This document shows, one piece after another, positions 9,494 through 17,875 of a DNA stretch of 64,000 nucleotides (within the stretch, counting starts at the first letter, position 1; every line of letters starts with the position of its first letter). Source of the stretch: CAZDDB01 sp963843285 (GTDB lineage: Bacteria > Acidobacteriota > HRBIN11 > JAKEFK01); the NCBI GenBank assembly GCA_963843285.1, contig CAWJJO010000011.1:99308-163307 (forward strand). The letters run 5' to 3'. The translations under genes were made by a program, and so were the position numbers. The notes beneath the pieces were generated by a model. It was not told where the DNA came from. It saw only the letters and a program-made list of their open reading frames with translations, and ran no database searches.

Positions 9494-9901
9494 ATGATGA
9501 AATACATATGTCTTGGATACATGGAAGAGAATAAGTGGGACGCCATGTCCGAAAGCGAGCGGGACGCCATGATCAAGGAGTGCTTCGCGTATGACGATGT
9601 GCTTCGGAAGAACGGTAACATGATTGGCGGGGAAGCCCTTCAGAGTGTCCGGAATTCTACCACACTGCGATGGCGCAACGGTAAGGTTTCCGTCACCGAT
9701 GGTCCGTTTGCCGAGACAAAGGAGCAACTGGGCGGAATTCTGGTACTCGAAGCCAATGATCTGAACCATGCCATCCAATTGATGTCGAAGCACCCCGGTG
9801 TGCGTCTGGGAGGATGCTTCGAAATTCGCCCGACTGAAGACATCGGCGTCCCGGACAGATTGACCGAGAAGTACGCACAATCCGCATCAAAGGAAACATA
9901 A
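9494..9901 (+). CDS. YCII/DGPF-domain protein, second copy
   Basis: About 135 residues from the ATG at 9494 (or 9497), placed by AGGAG at 9485-9489. It shares MKYICLGYMEE, GGEALQSVRNSTTLRWRNGK and TDGPFAETKEQLGG with the preceding gene. An upstream in-frame extension overlaps the previous gene and is rejected. It is presumably cotranscribed with its paralogue and the DUF1428 gene. Confidence 0.9.
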   Translation: MMKYICLGYMEENKWDAMSESERDAMIKECFAYDDVLRKNGNMIGGEALQSVRNSTTLRWRNGKVSVTDGPFAETKEQLGGILVLEANDLNHAIQLMSKHPGVRLGGCFEIRPTEDIGVPDRLTEKYAQSASKET

Positions 9902-9959
9902 TCATGATAACGAACACCACAACTGACAGGCTCTTCGAACTCATTCCCGGGAGGACTCT

Positions 9960-10319
9960 ATGAAAGGATACATAGACCTATACATGTTGCCGATTCCCAA
10001 GAAAAAGCTTGCCGTTTACCGCCGTATCGCGAATCTCTTCGGAAAAGTTATTGAAGACCTGGGCGCTCTGGAATACCGTGAGTTCCTTGGCGATGACCTG
10101 AATACGAAGGGTTGCGCCGGGTTCCCCAGCAAAATAAAAGTTAAACCAGGCGAGGTCTTGATTTCGTCTGTGGTTGGATTTCGTTCAAAGGCGCATCGCG
10201 ATCAGGTCAATCAGCGAATGATGAAGGATCCCCGTATGAAACGCCTCATGGCTGAGAAACCACTTTTTGATATGAAACGGATGCTCTACGGCGGCTTTTC
10301 CACGTTCGTTAAGATGTGA
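9960..10319 (+). CDS. DUF1428 family protein
   Basis: A 119-residue protein starting MKGYIDLYMLPIPKKKL, with GEVLISSVVGFRSKAHRD and the conserved end FDMKRMLYGGF. These match the DUF1428 family of dimeric alpha/beta-barrel proteins of unknown function. A GGGAGG ribosome site precedes the ATG. It is the third small protein downstream of the ECF42 sigma factor and fits the usual ECF42-associated set of YciI-like and DUF1428-type genes. Confidence 0.88.
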   Translation: MKGYIDLYMLPIPKKKLAVYRRIANLFGKVIEDLGALEYREFLGDDLNTKGCAGFPSKIKVKPGEVLISSVVGFRSKAHRDQVNQRMMKDPRMKRLMAEKPLFDMKRMLYGGFSTFVKM

Positions 10320-10400
10320 GAGTATCTGCGCGACCAGCGCAGGAAAGCGCTACCTGCAAACGCCTCGCCGCCTGCGACGGCGCTTGTTCGAGTCGCGCCC

Positions 10401-10418
10401 TGTGATAAAATTTTCACA
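10401..10418. promoter_or_regulatory. TGTGA-N8-TCACA palindrome in the HU promoter region
   Basis: TGTGATAAAATTTTCACA lies 15 bases before the start of the HU-like gene and includes a TAAAAT that could be the -10 box. The arms match CRP/FNR half-sites, but the spacer is 8 rather than 6, so the regulator is uncertain. Confidence 0.4.
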
Positions 10419-10432
10419 GATTCGGAGGAACT

Positions 10433-10717
10433 ATGAACAAAACTCAATTTGTTGAGGCGGTTGCAAAAAAGGCAAAAATTAGCAAAAAAGCTGCAGAGTC
10501 GGCAGTCCGCGCGACTCTGGATGTAATCTCAGATGTCCTTCGGAAAAACGATAGAATTGTTCTTCCTGGTTTCGGTACATTTGGGTGTTCGAATCGGAAG
10601 GCACGGACCGGCCGGAACCCCAGCACAGGGGCGACGATCAAAATCCCGGCGCGCCGCGTCGCTCGATTCAAAGCTGGTACAAAGTTACGTGCCTCGATCG
10701 CAAAAGCCAAACGATAA
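10433..10717 (+). CDS. HU/IHF-family DNA-binding protein
   Basis: A 94-residue protein with the full HU fold: MNKTQFVEAVAKKAKISKKAAE, then LPGFGTFG and the arm sequence ARTGRNPSTGATIKIPA, ending VARFKAGTKLR. It is a nucleoid-associated protein that bends DNA. GGAGG precedes the ATG. It is followed closely by the YwbE gene. Confidence 0.95.
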   Translation: MNKTQFVEAVAKKAKISKKAAESAVRATLDVISDVLRKNDRIVLPGFGTFGCSNRKARTGRNPSTGATIKIPARRVARFKAGTKLRASIAKAKR

Positions 10718-10734
10718 GGTCATTTCAAAAGGGA

Positions 10735-10929
10735 ATGAAGGGACAGGATAGAAAAGATATCAGACCGGGAATTCAAGTGGACATCGTTTTGAAGCAAGAT
10801 CAGCGAACGGGAGCGAGAACTCGTGGAACCGTCAAGGATGTTCTTACGAAGAGTCCGCATCATCCGCACGGGATTAAGGTCCGGTTGGAAACTGGAGAAG
10901 TCGGAAGAGTACAGGAAATCATTGAATAG
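10735..10929 (+). CDS. ywbE: YwbE family protein
   Basis: A 64-residue protein: MKGQDRKDIRPGIQVDIVL, QRTGARTRGTVKDVLT, then HPHGIKVRLETGEVGRVQ. These are the conserved blocks of the YwbE (DUF2196) family, a small KOW-like beta protein of unknown function. The start is the ATG at 10735, not the upstream start, which would overlap the HU gene. Confidence 0.85.
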   Translation: MKGQDRKDIRPGIQVDIVLKQDQRTGARTRGTVKDVLTKSPHHPHGIKVRLETGEVGRVQEIIE

Positions 10930-10967
10930 GCGCGTGCGGGTTCGGGGATGATCTTGTCTCCAGCCGC

Positions 10968-11849
10968 TCAGGAGCCTGATTTGAGTACTTGCACAAAGGC
11001 CCGTACAACCGAAGGCAATTTGATCCGGCGATGGTAGATCAGATTAAACTGTCTTCCAAAACCGGATTCGCGAATGCGTAACGCAATCAGTTGACGGTGC
11101 TCGCGCTCCCATTGAACTGCATACGGAGAAACAATCGAGACACCGAGATTTGCCGCAACGGCACGTTTGATCGCCTCGGTGCTCCCGAGTTCCATGGTCA
11201 CCTGCAATGTTTTCCCGTTTCGTTCAAACGCATCTTCATATGTCTTTCGGGTATTCGACCCCGGCTCCCTTGTGATGAAGGGCAGTTGGGATAAGTCTTG
11301 AACGGAGACGGATTTTTTGTTTTTCAGAGAATGGCCCGGCGGAAAAATGGCGACCAGGACATCTTTCAAATAGGCTTCAAAACGCAGGTCTTTGTGTGAT
11401 GGCCGTTCCCCGATAATCCCTATGATCAGTTCGCGATTCAAAACCCAATCTTCTACCTGTCGAGTGTTTGCAATGCGTAAGTCCAATTCAATTCCGGGAT
11501 ATTGCAGTTTGAATCGACCCAATGCGCCCGGAAGGATGTAAATCCCGGGGGTAGTACTCGCTCCAATCAGCAATTTCCCGCGCTTCAAACCGGCCAGATC
11601 GCCAACAGCCGCGTTCATTTCTTCTACCGTCCCAAACAGCCTTTTTGTGTATTCGACTACGATTCTGCCTGCTTCGGTTAGCTGCACTCCACGCGGGAGG
11701 CGATCTACCAACGAGACGTTGAATTCTTGTTCCAGATGTTTGATGTGGATCCATAGCGCCGGCTGACTGATGTTGCAAGCCGTAGCTGCTTTAGAAAAAC
11801 TTCCGGTATCGGCGAGCGCACGGAACAAGCGAAGTTGATGTAGGTCCAT
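10968..11849 (-). CDS. LysR-type transcriptional regulator
   Basis: A 293-residue protein. The N-terminal winged HTH is MDLHQLRLFRALADTGSFSKAA.ACNISQPAL. The type 2 periplasmic-binding-like effector domain follows (KLLIGASTTPGIYILP near 93; SNTRKTYEDAFE). It resembles the CysB/CbbR branch. It is divergent from the operon of outer-membrane protein, selenocysteine HMA protein and TlpA, so by the usual LysR arrangement it probably regulates that operon and itself. The effector is unknown. Confidence 0.92.
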   Translation of the reverse strand: MDLHQLRLFRALADTGSFSKAATACNISQPALWIHIKHLEQEFNVSLVDRLPRGVQLTEAGRIVVEYTKRLFGTVEEMNAAVGDLAGLKRGKLLIGASTTPGIYILPGALGRFKLQYPGIELDLRIANTRQVEDWVLNRELIIGIIGERPSHKDLRFEAYLKDVLVAIFPPGHSLKNKKSVSVQDLSQLPFITREPGSNTRKTYEDAFERNGKTLQVTMELGSTEAIKRAVAANLGVSIVSPYAVQWEREHRQLIALRIRESGFGRQFNLIYHRRIKLPSVVRAFVQVLKSGS

Positions 11850-11910
11850 CTATATATCTGAGCTATATATCATATTGTAACTATATATTGGATATATTCG
11901 ATATATTAGA
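11850..11910. promoter_or_regulatory. AT-rich intergenic operator region with TAACTATATATTGGA motif
   Basis: The spacer next to the LysR start contains overlapping ATATAT-type inverted repeats and the 21-mer TAACTATATATTGGATATATT at 11878-11898. A sequence identical at 18 of 21 positions lies at 32414-32434, just before another operon containing a selenoprotein. The T-rich/A-rich palindromes fit LysR binding (T-N11-A). Assignment to this LysR protein is inference. Confidence 0.5.
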
Positions 11911-12002
11911 AGATCATCTCCGGCGGTTTTGCTTGCGGGCGTAATTCTTAACAAACCAGATGTTAGCTGATTCCTGCCTCCAATTCTGCCTATTATTGAA
12001 GA

Positions 12003-12917
12003 ATGAGCAATTTCTGTGCGGTATCTTTGCTGGTGTCGTTGGCGCTGATATGCACTGCGGAGGCGCAGGGGCCTGCTCCTGAAACCGCTCCACCCTTATT
12101 TCCAAAAGGCGCACTGTTGTCCTATGGCTCAGACTTTCTTACGCGAGATCTGCCTGCCGGCAGCGATCAACTCTCACCAACGAGCCAGCCAACTTTCTCG
12201 CATCATGGAAATTTCGTCTTTACCTGGGGCTTCTATCCAAACTTCGATTTAACCGTTCGTGTGCCGGTAGTAACAAACAGATTCAAAAATCAAAATGAAA
12301 TCGGCGGGACCGCGATCGGTGATTCCATGATCTTGATGAAATATCGGTTTTATCGGCACGACTCAGAACGTGGAACGACGCAAGCATCCATAACGGTCGG
12401 ACCGAAATTCCCTACGGGGAGCACGGGGCTGAGCGATTCGGCGGGAATCAGGTTGCCTGCTTCTTTGCAGCCCGGCTCCGGTTCTACAGACTTCCTTGTT
12501 GGCGCGAATTGGACCTACACGGGACTATTTCATATCAAGCGGCTTGTGGCGGATGAAGATTTTCGTTCGCTGTTTCGCACAACCGGGACGCAGGAGACGC
12601 ATTTGGGAAACGAGTTTGAATCGCATTTTTGGCTCTCATACCGTCCTTATGAATCGAAAGATGTAAGACGCGAATGGTTCATTGGTCCGACGATCTCCTG
12701 GTTACACTCAAACGATGAAGAAATTTCAGGAATCAGACAAAATGAAAGCGGGGGAGATGTCTTGTTGGCAGGCGTGACGACGTATTTCGGTGTTTCCCCT
12801 GGCACGCATGTCTGGCTGGGTTTAGAATGGTCCGTAGCTCATTCAAACGGAGAAAATTTTTCGCCTGTGCGTCGGCACATCAGCATTGGAATCACGCGAC
12901 AGTTTCGATTCTTTTAA
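12003..12917 (+). CDS. Secreted outer-membrane beta-barrel-like protein
   Basis: A 304-residue protein with a signal peptide (cleavage near TAEAQG, residue 22). The remainder alternates beta-strand-like stretches and ends in the aromatic ITRQFRFF, typical of outer-membrane beta-barrels. Segments such as NFVFTWGFYPNFDLTVRVP and ASITVGPKFPTGS resemble the transporter/MetA-like outer-membrane family found in metal-resistance operons. It lies 15 bases before the HMA selenoprotein gene in the same direction. A role in metal handling is inferred from the operon. Confidence 0.72.
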   Translation: MSNFCAVSLLVSLALICTAEAQGPAPETAPPLFPKGALLSYGSDFLTRDLPAGSDQLSPTSQPTFSHHGNFVFTWGFYPNFDLTVRVPVVTNRFKNQNEIGGTAIGDSMILMKYRFYRHDSERGTTQASITVGPKFPTGSTGLSDSAGIRLPASLQPGSGSTDFLVGANWTYTGLFHIKRLVADEDFRSLFRTTGTQETHLGNEFESHFWLSYRPYESKDVRREWFIGPTISWLHSNDEEISGIRQNESGGDVLLAGVTTYFGVSPGTHVWLGLEWSVAHSNGENFSPVRRHISIGITRQFRFF

Positions 12918-12932
12918 ATAATGAGGAATGAA

Positions 12933-13457
12933 ATGAACGCAAGAAAATTGGCACTGCTCATTCTATTTACGATTTCGATGATCTCCGCTGCATCGGCTGA
13001 GATCAAACACGTAACACTGCGCGTGGAAGGCATGACGTGAAATTTTTGAGCATACGGTGTTGAGCAACACCTGGGACGCCAGTCTGGCGTTCAGAAAGTT
13101 CAAGTAAGCTTAATCGATGGCAAAGCCGAAATTACTCCAAAGAGTGACGGGCGCATCGATCCGATACAGCTTTTAAAAGCGACGTACGACAGCGGTGTAT
13201 CTGTGGCGGAAATGAGTATGATTGCACGAGGCCAGGTTAGAAAAAATGGATCGGGTGGAATTGCTCTTCAGGTGGAAGCATCTCAAACCTTCGCAATCTT
13301 GCCAAACGATCTTTCGAGTCAACTGGAAACAATGGCAGATTCGAACAGCTACGTTACCATCAGAGGTTTGATCTACCAGAAGCAAAAAGGTCAGAAAAAG
13401 CAAACCCTGCCGAGCTCGTTAACCGTAACGATTGTGGAAATCCAGCAAAAAGAATGA
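12933..13457 (+). CDS. Periplasmic HMA-domain selenoprotein with UxxU metal motif
   Basis: Reading UGA as selenocysteine gives one continuous 174-residue protein from the ATG at 12933. Residues 1-22 are a signal peptide (ending SAASA). An HMA (MerP/CopZ-like) domain follows: EIKHVTLRVEGMT, then UGA at codon 36 (13038-13040), Asn-Phe, UGA at codon 39 (13047-13049), then AYGVEQHL, GVQKVQVSLIDGKAEI. In HMA proteins the two UGA positions are the metal-binding Cys pair GMTCxxC, so both Cys would be Sec. A 6-bp hairpin with a GAGC loop follows at once. The frame stays open for 135 more codons and overlaps the TlpA start by 4 bases, which argues against decay. A C-terminal domain (residues about 90-174) is unrecognised. 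It probably binds soft metals (Hg, Cu) in the periplasm. Confidence 0.88.
13056..13090 (+). promoter_or_regulatory. Candidate bacterial SECIS for the HMA selenoprotein
   Basis: GGTGTT (13056-13061), loop GAGC, AACACC (13066-13071) forms a perfect 6-bp stem with G first in the loop, as expected for SelB recognition. The loop starts 22 bases past the first UGA and 13 past the second. A second perfect hairpin, ACGCCAG-T-CTGGCGT, follows at 13076-13090. Both lie inside the coding frame, as bacterial SECIS elements do. Confidence 0.68.
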
Positions 13458-13978
13458 AGCTCCGTCTTGTATTGATTCTGGTCCTCAGTGTATCCGGTGC
13501 ATGCAAGGAGCAATCAAACAAACCGATCCCGCAAAAGAAGATCTCTGTTTCTGCCGGCGAGATCGGCTCACCTCTGCCTTCCTTTGCCATGGTCGATTTG
13601 CACGGTCGCAGGCTTGCATCGACCGACTTGAAGAATCAGGTTGTACTGATTGATTTCTGGGCTACCTGGTGCGCACCTTGCCGGAAAGAAATGCCCGGTT
13701 ATCAGACATTGCTGGACCGATATGGCTCTCAAGGGTTCGTCGTGATCGGATTCAAAGTGGATGTAATGGCGGATACGGAGGATCCGATTCGCTTTGCCCG
13801 GGAGCTGGGAATTCGTTATCCGATAGCCGTTGGTTCTGAAGAAATTCGGAATAAGTTCGGGGGAATCGAGGGCCTTCCCACCACCTATGTATATGATCGT
13901 CAGGGGATTCTTCGAAGCAAAATCATCGGTTTTGAATACACGAGCACGATTGAGAAAAGAATAAAACAGTTGTTGTAA
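13454..13978 (+). CDS. TlpA-like thioredoxin lipoprotein
   Basis: A 174-residue protein with a lipoprotein signal (lipobox VSGAC, Cys17) and a thioredoxin-fold domain with WCAPC (Cys73, Cys76) and the cis-Pro region GLPTTYVYD. Such proteins reduce disulfides or assist metallation in the periplasm. Its ATG overlaps the stop of the HMA selenoprotein (ATGA), so translation is probably coupled. It could keep the Sec/Sec metal site reduced. Confidence 0.93.
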   Translation: MKLRLVLILVLSVSGACKEQSNKPIPQKKISVSAGEIGSPLPSFAMVDLHGRRLASTDLKNQVVLIDFWATWCAPCRKEMPGYQTLLDRYGSQGFVVIGFKVDVMADTEDPIRFARELGIRYPIAVGSEEIRNKFGGIEGLPTTYVYDRQGILRSKIIGFEYTSTIEKRIKQLL

Positions 13979-13996
13979 TCAATTCCTCCTGCCATC

Positions 13997-14319
13997 TGCA
14001 ATACTTAACTGGTTGGTTTCGTATCCGGAGGGGCGATACTGTCCAGGATGCGGCGAAAGCGCGGATCGTTGCGAAAGGCAGAAAAGTCGCCGTCATTTTC
14101 CATCCAGTCGCGTGATGCATAGCCATGTTGAACGCCTTTTCAAGCATATCCATGGCGAGCGCATTCTCCCTCAGCATCGCGTACCTGCAACCGACGTTGT
14201 AAAGATGAACGGGATCGTCCGGCGCGCTGGCAAGCGCGCGCGCGGACCACTCGAGTGCGCGTTCGCGATTCCCGAGCATCGCATAGGAGCCTCCTCCCAT
14301 GTAATAAGCGCGCGCATCA
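13997..14319 (-). pseudogene. Duplicated C-terminal fragment of the kinase/TPR gene
   Basis: This 323-base segment matches 30067-30390, the 3' end of the kinase at 30075-32282, with about nine substitutions and one missing G (after 14128) that shifts the frame. It lacks the kinase domain. It encodes the TPR tail with RALEWSARALASAPDDP. The copy is clearly non-functional and lies outside the accessory region, while the source lies just past its other edge. Confidence 0.9.
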
Positions 14320-14516
14320 CGTGTGAATTTCCAACCATCTGAAATATTGTTGTAAATGATCGAATCATCATAGCCGAAGAGCGCGCGAGGACGCAGCCAT
14401 GACTCTTTATCCTATATATAAAGGAGGCGATTTTACCTTTCCAGTGGTGTCTATTGATCCGCAGAAGGAGCAGGACCGAGATTTACTTTTAAGATTATCA
14501 TTAGAGAAGAGGAGCC

Positions 14517-14861
14517 ATGAAATACCGTATTTTTGGTAGAATCGGCTGGCAAATATCCGATATTGGTTTTGGAATGTGGGGCATCGGCGGAGCACTCAGC
14601 GGTTGGACTGGCGCGAACGATGAAGAATCGATGCGCTCGCTGGAACGCGCTGTTCAACTCGGATGTAATTTCTTTGATACCGCCTGGGCTTACGGAGACG
14701 GCCATAGCGAGCGATTGCTGGGACAACTGCTGGTTCGTCACTCGGATAAGCGATTGTATGTTGCTACGAAGATTCCGCCGAAAAATCTTCTTTCGAAAGA
14801 ATTGATCGATGAACTACGAGCACATCGGTGGGATCGCAAACCAGCCTGGTGGTCGGATTAG
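14517..14861 (+). pseudogene. Truncated aldo/keto reductase
   Basis: A 114-residue N-terminal part of an aldo/keto reductase: MKYRIFGR.GWQISDIGFG, DEESMRSLERAVQLGCNFFDTAWAYG and VATKIPPK. The conserved part ends at about residue 100 and the rest (RWDRKPAWWSD) is unrelated. The family is about 300 residues, so more than half is missing. AGAGGAG precedes the ATG. Truncation occurs next to a tRNA-Ser remnant, consistent with an integration or deletion junction. Confidence 0.85.
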
Positions 14862-14880
14862 CCAAAAACAGCCTTGTTTT

Positions 14881-14953
14881 CTCTAACGGGCCTGAGTCGA
14901 AATCAGGTTATCCTCCGTTGGCGGTACGTAGGTTCGAATCCCACCCTATCCGC
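14881..14953 (+). other. Decayed tRNA-Ser(CGA) 3' portion
   Basis: CCTGA-GTCGAAA-TCAGG (14891-14907) is a perfect anticodon arm with U33 and anticodon CGA (14898-14900). A long variable region follows, then the T-arm GTAGG-TTCGAAT-CCCAC and the acceptor end CCTATCCG. The T-stem has one mismatch and no 5' acceptor or D-arm of correct length exists; the upstream sequence belongs to the truncated reductase. It looks like the 3' three quarters of a tRNA-Ser left by an integration event, not a working tRNA. Confidence 0.65.
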
Positions 14954-15239
14954 TTATATCTTTTTGTAATGCAATTACTTATGAAGAATTGTTTCCGTTT
15001 TGCTTTGCGTTATTTCAGCCGGTTCAAATATTCAAAAAGTGGGTTCGAATGTTTCTCGGGGCACGAGTCTGGATTCTTAATTAATCATTCGAAAAAATTG
15101 TTCTCGATAATCCTGCTATCAGCTTTAATCATCACACTGAATCTTCTCTCACTCGGCCAATCGGGATAGAATTCCAATCAGGATCGGAGGAAAGAAAGCC
15201 GCGACTTTCCTTAGCAATGCCGCGATCAGCTGCGAACGA
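14954..15239 (+). other. AT-rich stretch, no confident gene
   Basis: It contains an open frame ending at 15169 whose last part (KKLFSIILLSALIITLNLL) resembles a signal peptide or single membrane span, but it has no clear ribosome site and no continuation. It may be the start of a destroyed secreted protein. Confidence 0.35.
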
Positions 15240-15690
15240 AACTCCTTGCTGAGGCTTCCTGCTCGCGCTCTCCGACGGAATGGGCGGCCATCAGGCCGGG
15301 GAAATCGCGAGCGCCCTAGTAATCGAATCGCTCCGCAACGGGTTGCTGGCGGGTGACAGAGTCGGGCGGGTCGAAGATCTAATCTCTGCCGTCGTCCTCG
15401 AGGCGAATACCGAGGTGCTGCAAGTTGCAAGGACAGGAAAGAAATCAACCCGATGGGCGCAACACTCACAGCAATCCTGGTTCGCGGCGCGGAAGCCTAT
15501 GTCGCCGAGGTCGGTACTCGCGCGCTTATCTCTTTCGAGGCGGGAAATTGCAGCAGATCACGCAATCGGATTGACGACCCACCAGAACGAGTTGGGCGAT
15601 CTACTCCCTTTTAGGAAGTTCACATTCAATCTGACCTACGGCAATGCAGATGCTACAGGGTTGCCCTCAACGATTTGCGGAAGCCTTTAA
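15240..15690 (+). pseudogene. Decayed PP2C-type protein phosphatase
   Basis: Read across frames, the sequence gives LLALSDGMGGHQAGEIASALV, then in another frame MGATLTAILVRGAEAYVAEVGT and LTTHQNELGDLL. These are the metal-binding DGMGGH block and later blocks of PP2C/Stp1-like phosphatases. At least two frame changes occur (near 15440 and 15520), and the N- and C-terminal ends are missing. Such phosphatases normally oppose the kinases abundant here. Confidence 0.75.
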
Positions 15691-15774
15691 GGCAATTTTG
15701 TCAATTCTCTGACATTATGGCTATGCATTCTCGACTGCAAATAGCGAATCTCCAAATCATTCCTTTGAGCCCAA

Positions 15775-16113
15775 TCATTGCTGCAAGCAACTGATCACAC
15801 TTGATGCGGATGTAAGGATCGCGTTCCCGCCAGATGTAATTTTCCCGGCTGACATGAGCGTACCCGTTTTCGCAATGATGTCGTTCAACTTCAGGATGGC
15901 ATCCGAAGTTTTGCCTGCATTCGCTTTGGACCACGCATCGACGGCCTTTCCTAAAAGAGCGGTGCGGTCCTTTTCAGGATTTTTGTACGTGGCATTGTTG
16001 ATAGCTGAAATCAATGTACTGAAATCGCCGTCGCAAACGGCCTGTGCAGGCAATGACAACAATGAAACGCACAGGAATGTTAATAAGAGTAACGATATTT
16101 GTATTCTTTTCAT
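15775..16113 (-). CDS. Small secreted protein of unknown function
   Basis: 112 residues from the ATG at 16111-16113, preceded by AGGAG. A clear signal peptide (MKRIQISLLLLTFLCVSLLSLPAQA) is followed by VCDGDFSTLISAINNATY, with the only Cys residues near both ends (a possible disulfide), and a helical body. No family recognised. Confidence 0.6.
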   Translation of the reverse strand: MKRIQISLLLLTFLCVSLLSLPAQAVCDGDFSTLISAINNATYKNPEKDRTALLGKAVDAWSKANAGKTSDAILKLNDIIAKTGTLMSAGKITSGGNAILTSASSVISCLQQ

Positions 16114-16159
16114 TTGGTGGACTCCTTTAAGTTCATTCGCAGCTGCAAACAACATGCCA

Positions 16160-16790
16160 TCTCTTCTCCAAACGGTGGATTACCCGAATTTAGCGAAGAG
16201 AAATGATTTCGGGTCTGTGTCTTATGCACATTTTTTCGCAAGCGAAAATAGCGAACAAAGCGGGAAAAGATCATTCTGACCATAGCTAAAACAAAATTAC
16301 GGACCCGGATTTTGCGGTTCATACGATGACGATTGCCCCAATACGAACTCCGCCCGAAATGTAATGCAACAAGCACTCGATGATCTTCACTTGAGTCTTC
16401 CTGGAGAGAATGGAATCGTTCGAAAGCGGAGAGTCGCTCCTTTGTTTTGCAATTCGGTTCTCCCACGATTCTCGTACAATTCTGAACCGTGGCGAAAGGA
16501 ATTTGCGAAATTGCTCAGGATTTGTAATCTTCCCACGCTTAAACTCCCCCTTGGATGAGATAAGAAATCCAGCGAGTTTGGCCACTGCCATCTCTGGTAA
16601 TTCGAGGAACCGATGGTGAGCATTCGCGACAGTTGCAGCGCTAGCGTCATCGGGTTGCAGGCTCGGCACTCTATCTGTGTTTGTTGTGTAGTGTCATTGC
16701 TTCAAAGGTCTGAGAAACGTAAAATCGCTAGAATGCAGTGAAAGAGAATGCAGTGAAAGAAAAATTGTGGCACGGTCCTTTAGGAAAGGA
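16160..16790. other. Long region without a recognisable gene
   Basis: Short open frames occur on both strands (for example 16319-16669 minus) but none shows a familiar motif, a good start site or codon periodicity I can defend. It may hold decayed sequence belonging to the RiPP module. Confidence 0.4.
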
Positions 16791-16801
16791 GGGAAAACAG
16801 C

Positions 16802-17716
16802 ATGTCGGAAAAAATGAAGTTAACGCAGGTCTTTCCAAACATAGATGACGTTTCGGCCTTAGATGCTTCCGACATCGAATGCATGAATGAAATCAAATCT
16901 GTTCTTGAAAAGCACGGTAAGGTAAATAGATTCGCGATGAGCTTACTTCATAAACACTTTGAGATTAAGCAGGATGAAGTCCTTCTTGAAGATGTGAGCG
17001 CAAGAAGACGAGGCCTCTCGAATCGCGTAGTCATGTTGTATCCAGATTTTCACTCTCTCTTTCTAAGCTCGCTCTTGGGCCACGGATATACCGTGCTTAG
17101 CAATGCAATCGAGCCGACGATCGCACACAGCTTGATTGCCAACTATGACAAAAGTATTGGCTATGCCCCCAAGCCACGCGCTATTCGGGATGACATCGGA
17201 ATTGGGATGCGGAAAAGGGTAATCGACACTAAGTTGTACAGGCTTCCGGAATTGATGGAAGGTTTGTACGAGATCACAAGACCAGCCGCACAAATATGGG
17301 CGAGTCGTATGGAGTTTCAGGTTTCGTTCCCGCGAAAATATACAGGCTTTCAAAAGCGTTGCGAAACAGTTGGTCAAAACGACCCAGTTGTGGTATTTAG
17401 GTATGAGTGCGGTTCTTATGTGCGCTTTCATTCTGACCCTGTGGGCGAAGTCCAGTTTCCATTCCAATTCCTCGGACTTCTTTCGGATCATAATAGCTTT
17501 TCAGGCGGTGATTTCCTGCTGCGCCGCATTGTGAAGGACACCTCATCAATAATTCGTTTGAGGCTGCGAAGAGGTGACATATTGGTTTTTCCTGTAGGAG
17601 CGTTCAAGCGTTCAAAGAGTGGGCAGATCGAAATTTGGCAACACGCTGTTGACGAGTTGAAGAGATCTGAACGCTTTTCGATTAGCTTTCTTTTGAACCA
17701 AGCTTTTGTCGGATAA
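16802..17716 (+). CDS. 2OG-Fe(II) oxygenase-like protein
   Basis: A 304-residue protein with a double-stranded beta-helix core. The iron facial triad is visible as His210-x-Asp212 (VRFHSDPVG) and His281 (QHAVDELK), with Arg291 (ERFSIS) placed to bind 2-oxoglutarate. Supporting strands are FSGGDFLL and RRGDILVFPV. A strong AAGGAGGG ribosome site precedes the ATG. The N-terminal 110 residues are not assigned. It lies upstream of a LanB dehydratase in the same orientation; hydroxylation of the RiPP peptide is a reasonable inference, not shown. Confidence 0.78.
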   Translation: MSEKMKLTQVFPNIDDVSALDASDIECMNEIKSVLEKHGKVNRFAMSLLHKHFEIKQDEVLLEDVSARRRGLSNRVVMLYPDFHSLFLSSLLGHGYTVLSNAIEPTIAHSLIANYDKSIGYAPKPRAIRDDIGIGMRKRVIDTKLYRLPELMEGLYEITRPAAQIWASRMEFQVSFPRKYTGFQKRCETVGQNDPVVVFRYECGSYVRFHSDPVGEVQFPFQFLGLLSDHNSFSGGDFLLRRIVKDTSSIIRLRLRRGDILVFPVGAFKRSKSGQIEIWQHAVDELKRSERFSISFLLNQAFVG

Positions 17717-17875
17717 CCCAATGTGACTTTACTCATGAATCTGCCAGCGATCCATGTTTTCCTCCTTTCAGGAAAAAGAGAGTTGAATATCTCTATCCAC
17801 GAAATAGGCAAAACAACTGCCAAGCTATAAAGTAGTCGATGCGAAAACATGGCGCCGACCATCTTCACGAAATGC

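Noticed and set aside
12933..13457. Simple pseudogene interpretation of the HMA gene
   Set aside because: Both stops are UGA, fall only on the metal-site Cys codons, the rest of the frame is intact and a hairpin follows; selenocysteine explains this better.
13997..14319. Independent TPR gene
   Set aside because: It is a frameshifted copy of the 3' end of the kinase at 30075-32282.
14855..14953. A complete tRNA-Ser gene starting at GGATTAG
   Set aside because: The 5' part is too long (36 bases before the anticodon arm), has no D-arm, and the acceptor stem has two mismatches. Only the 3' portion is tRNA-like.
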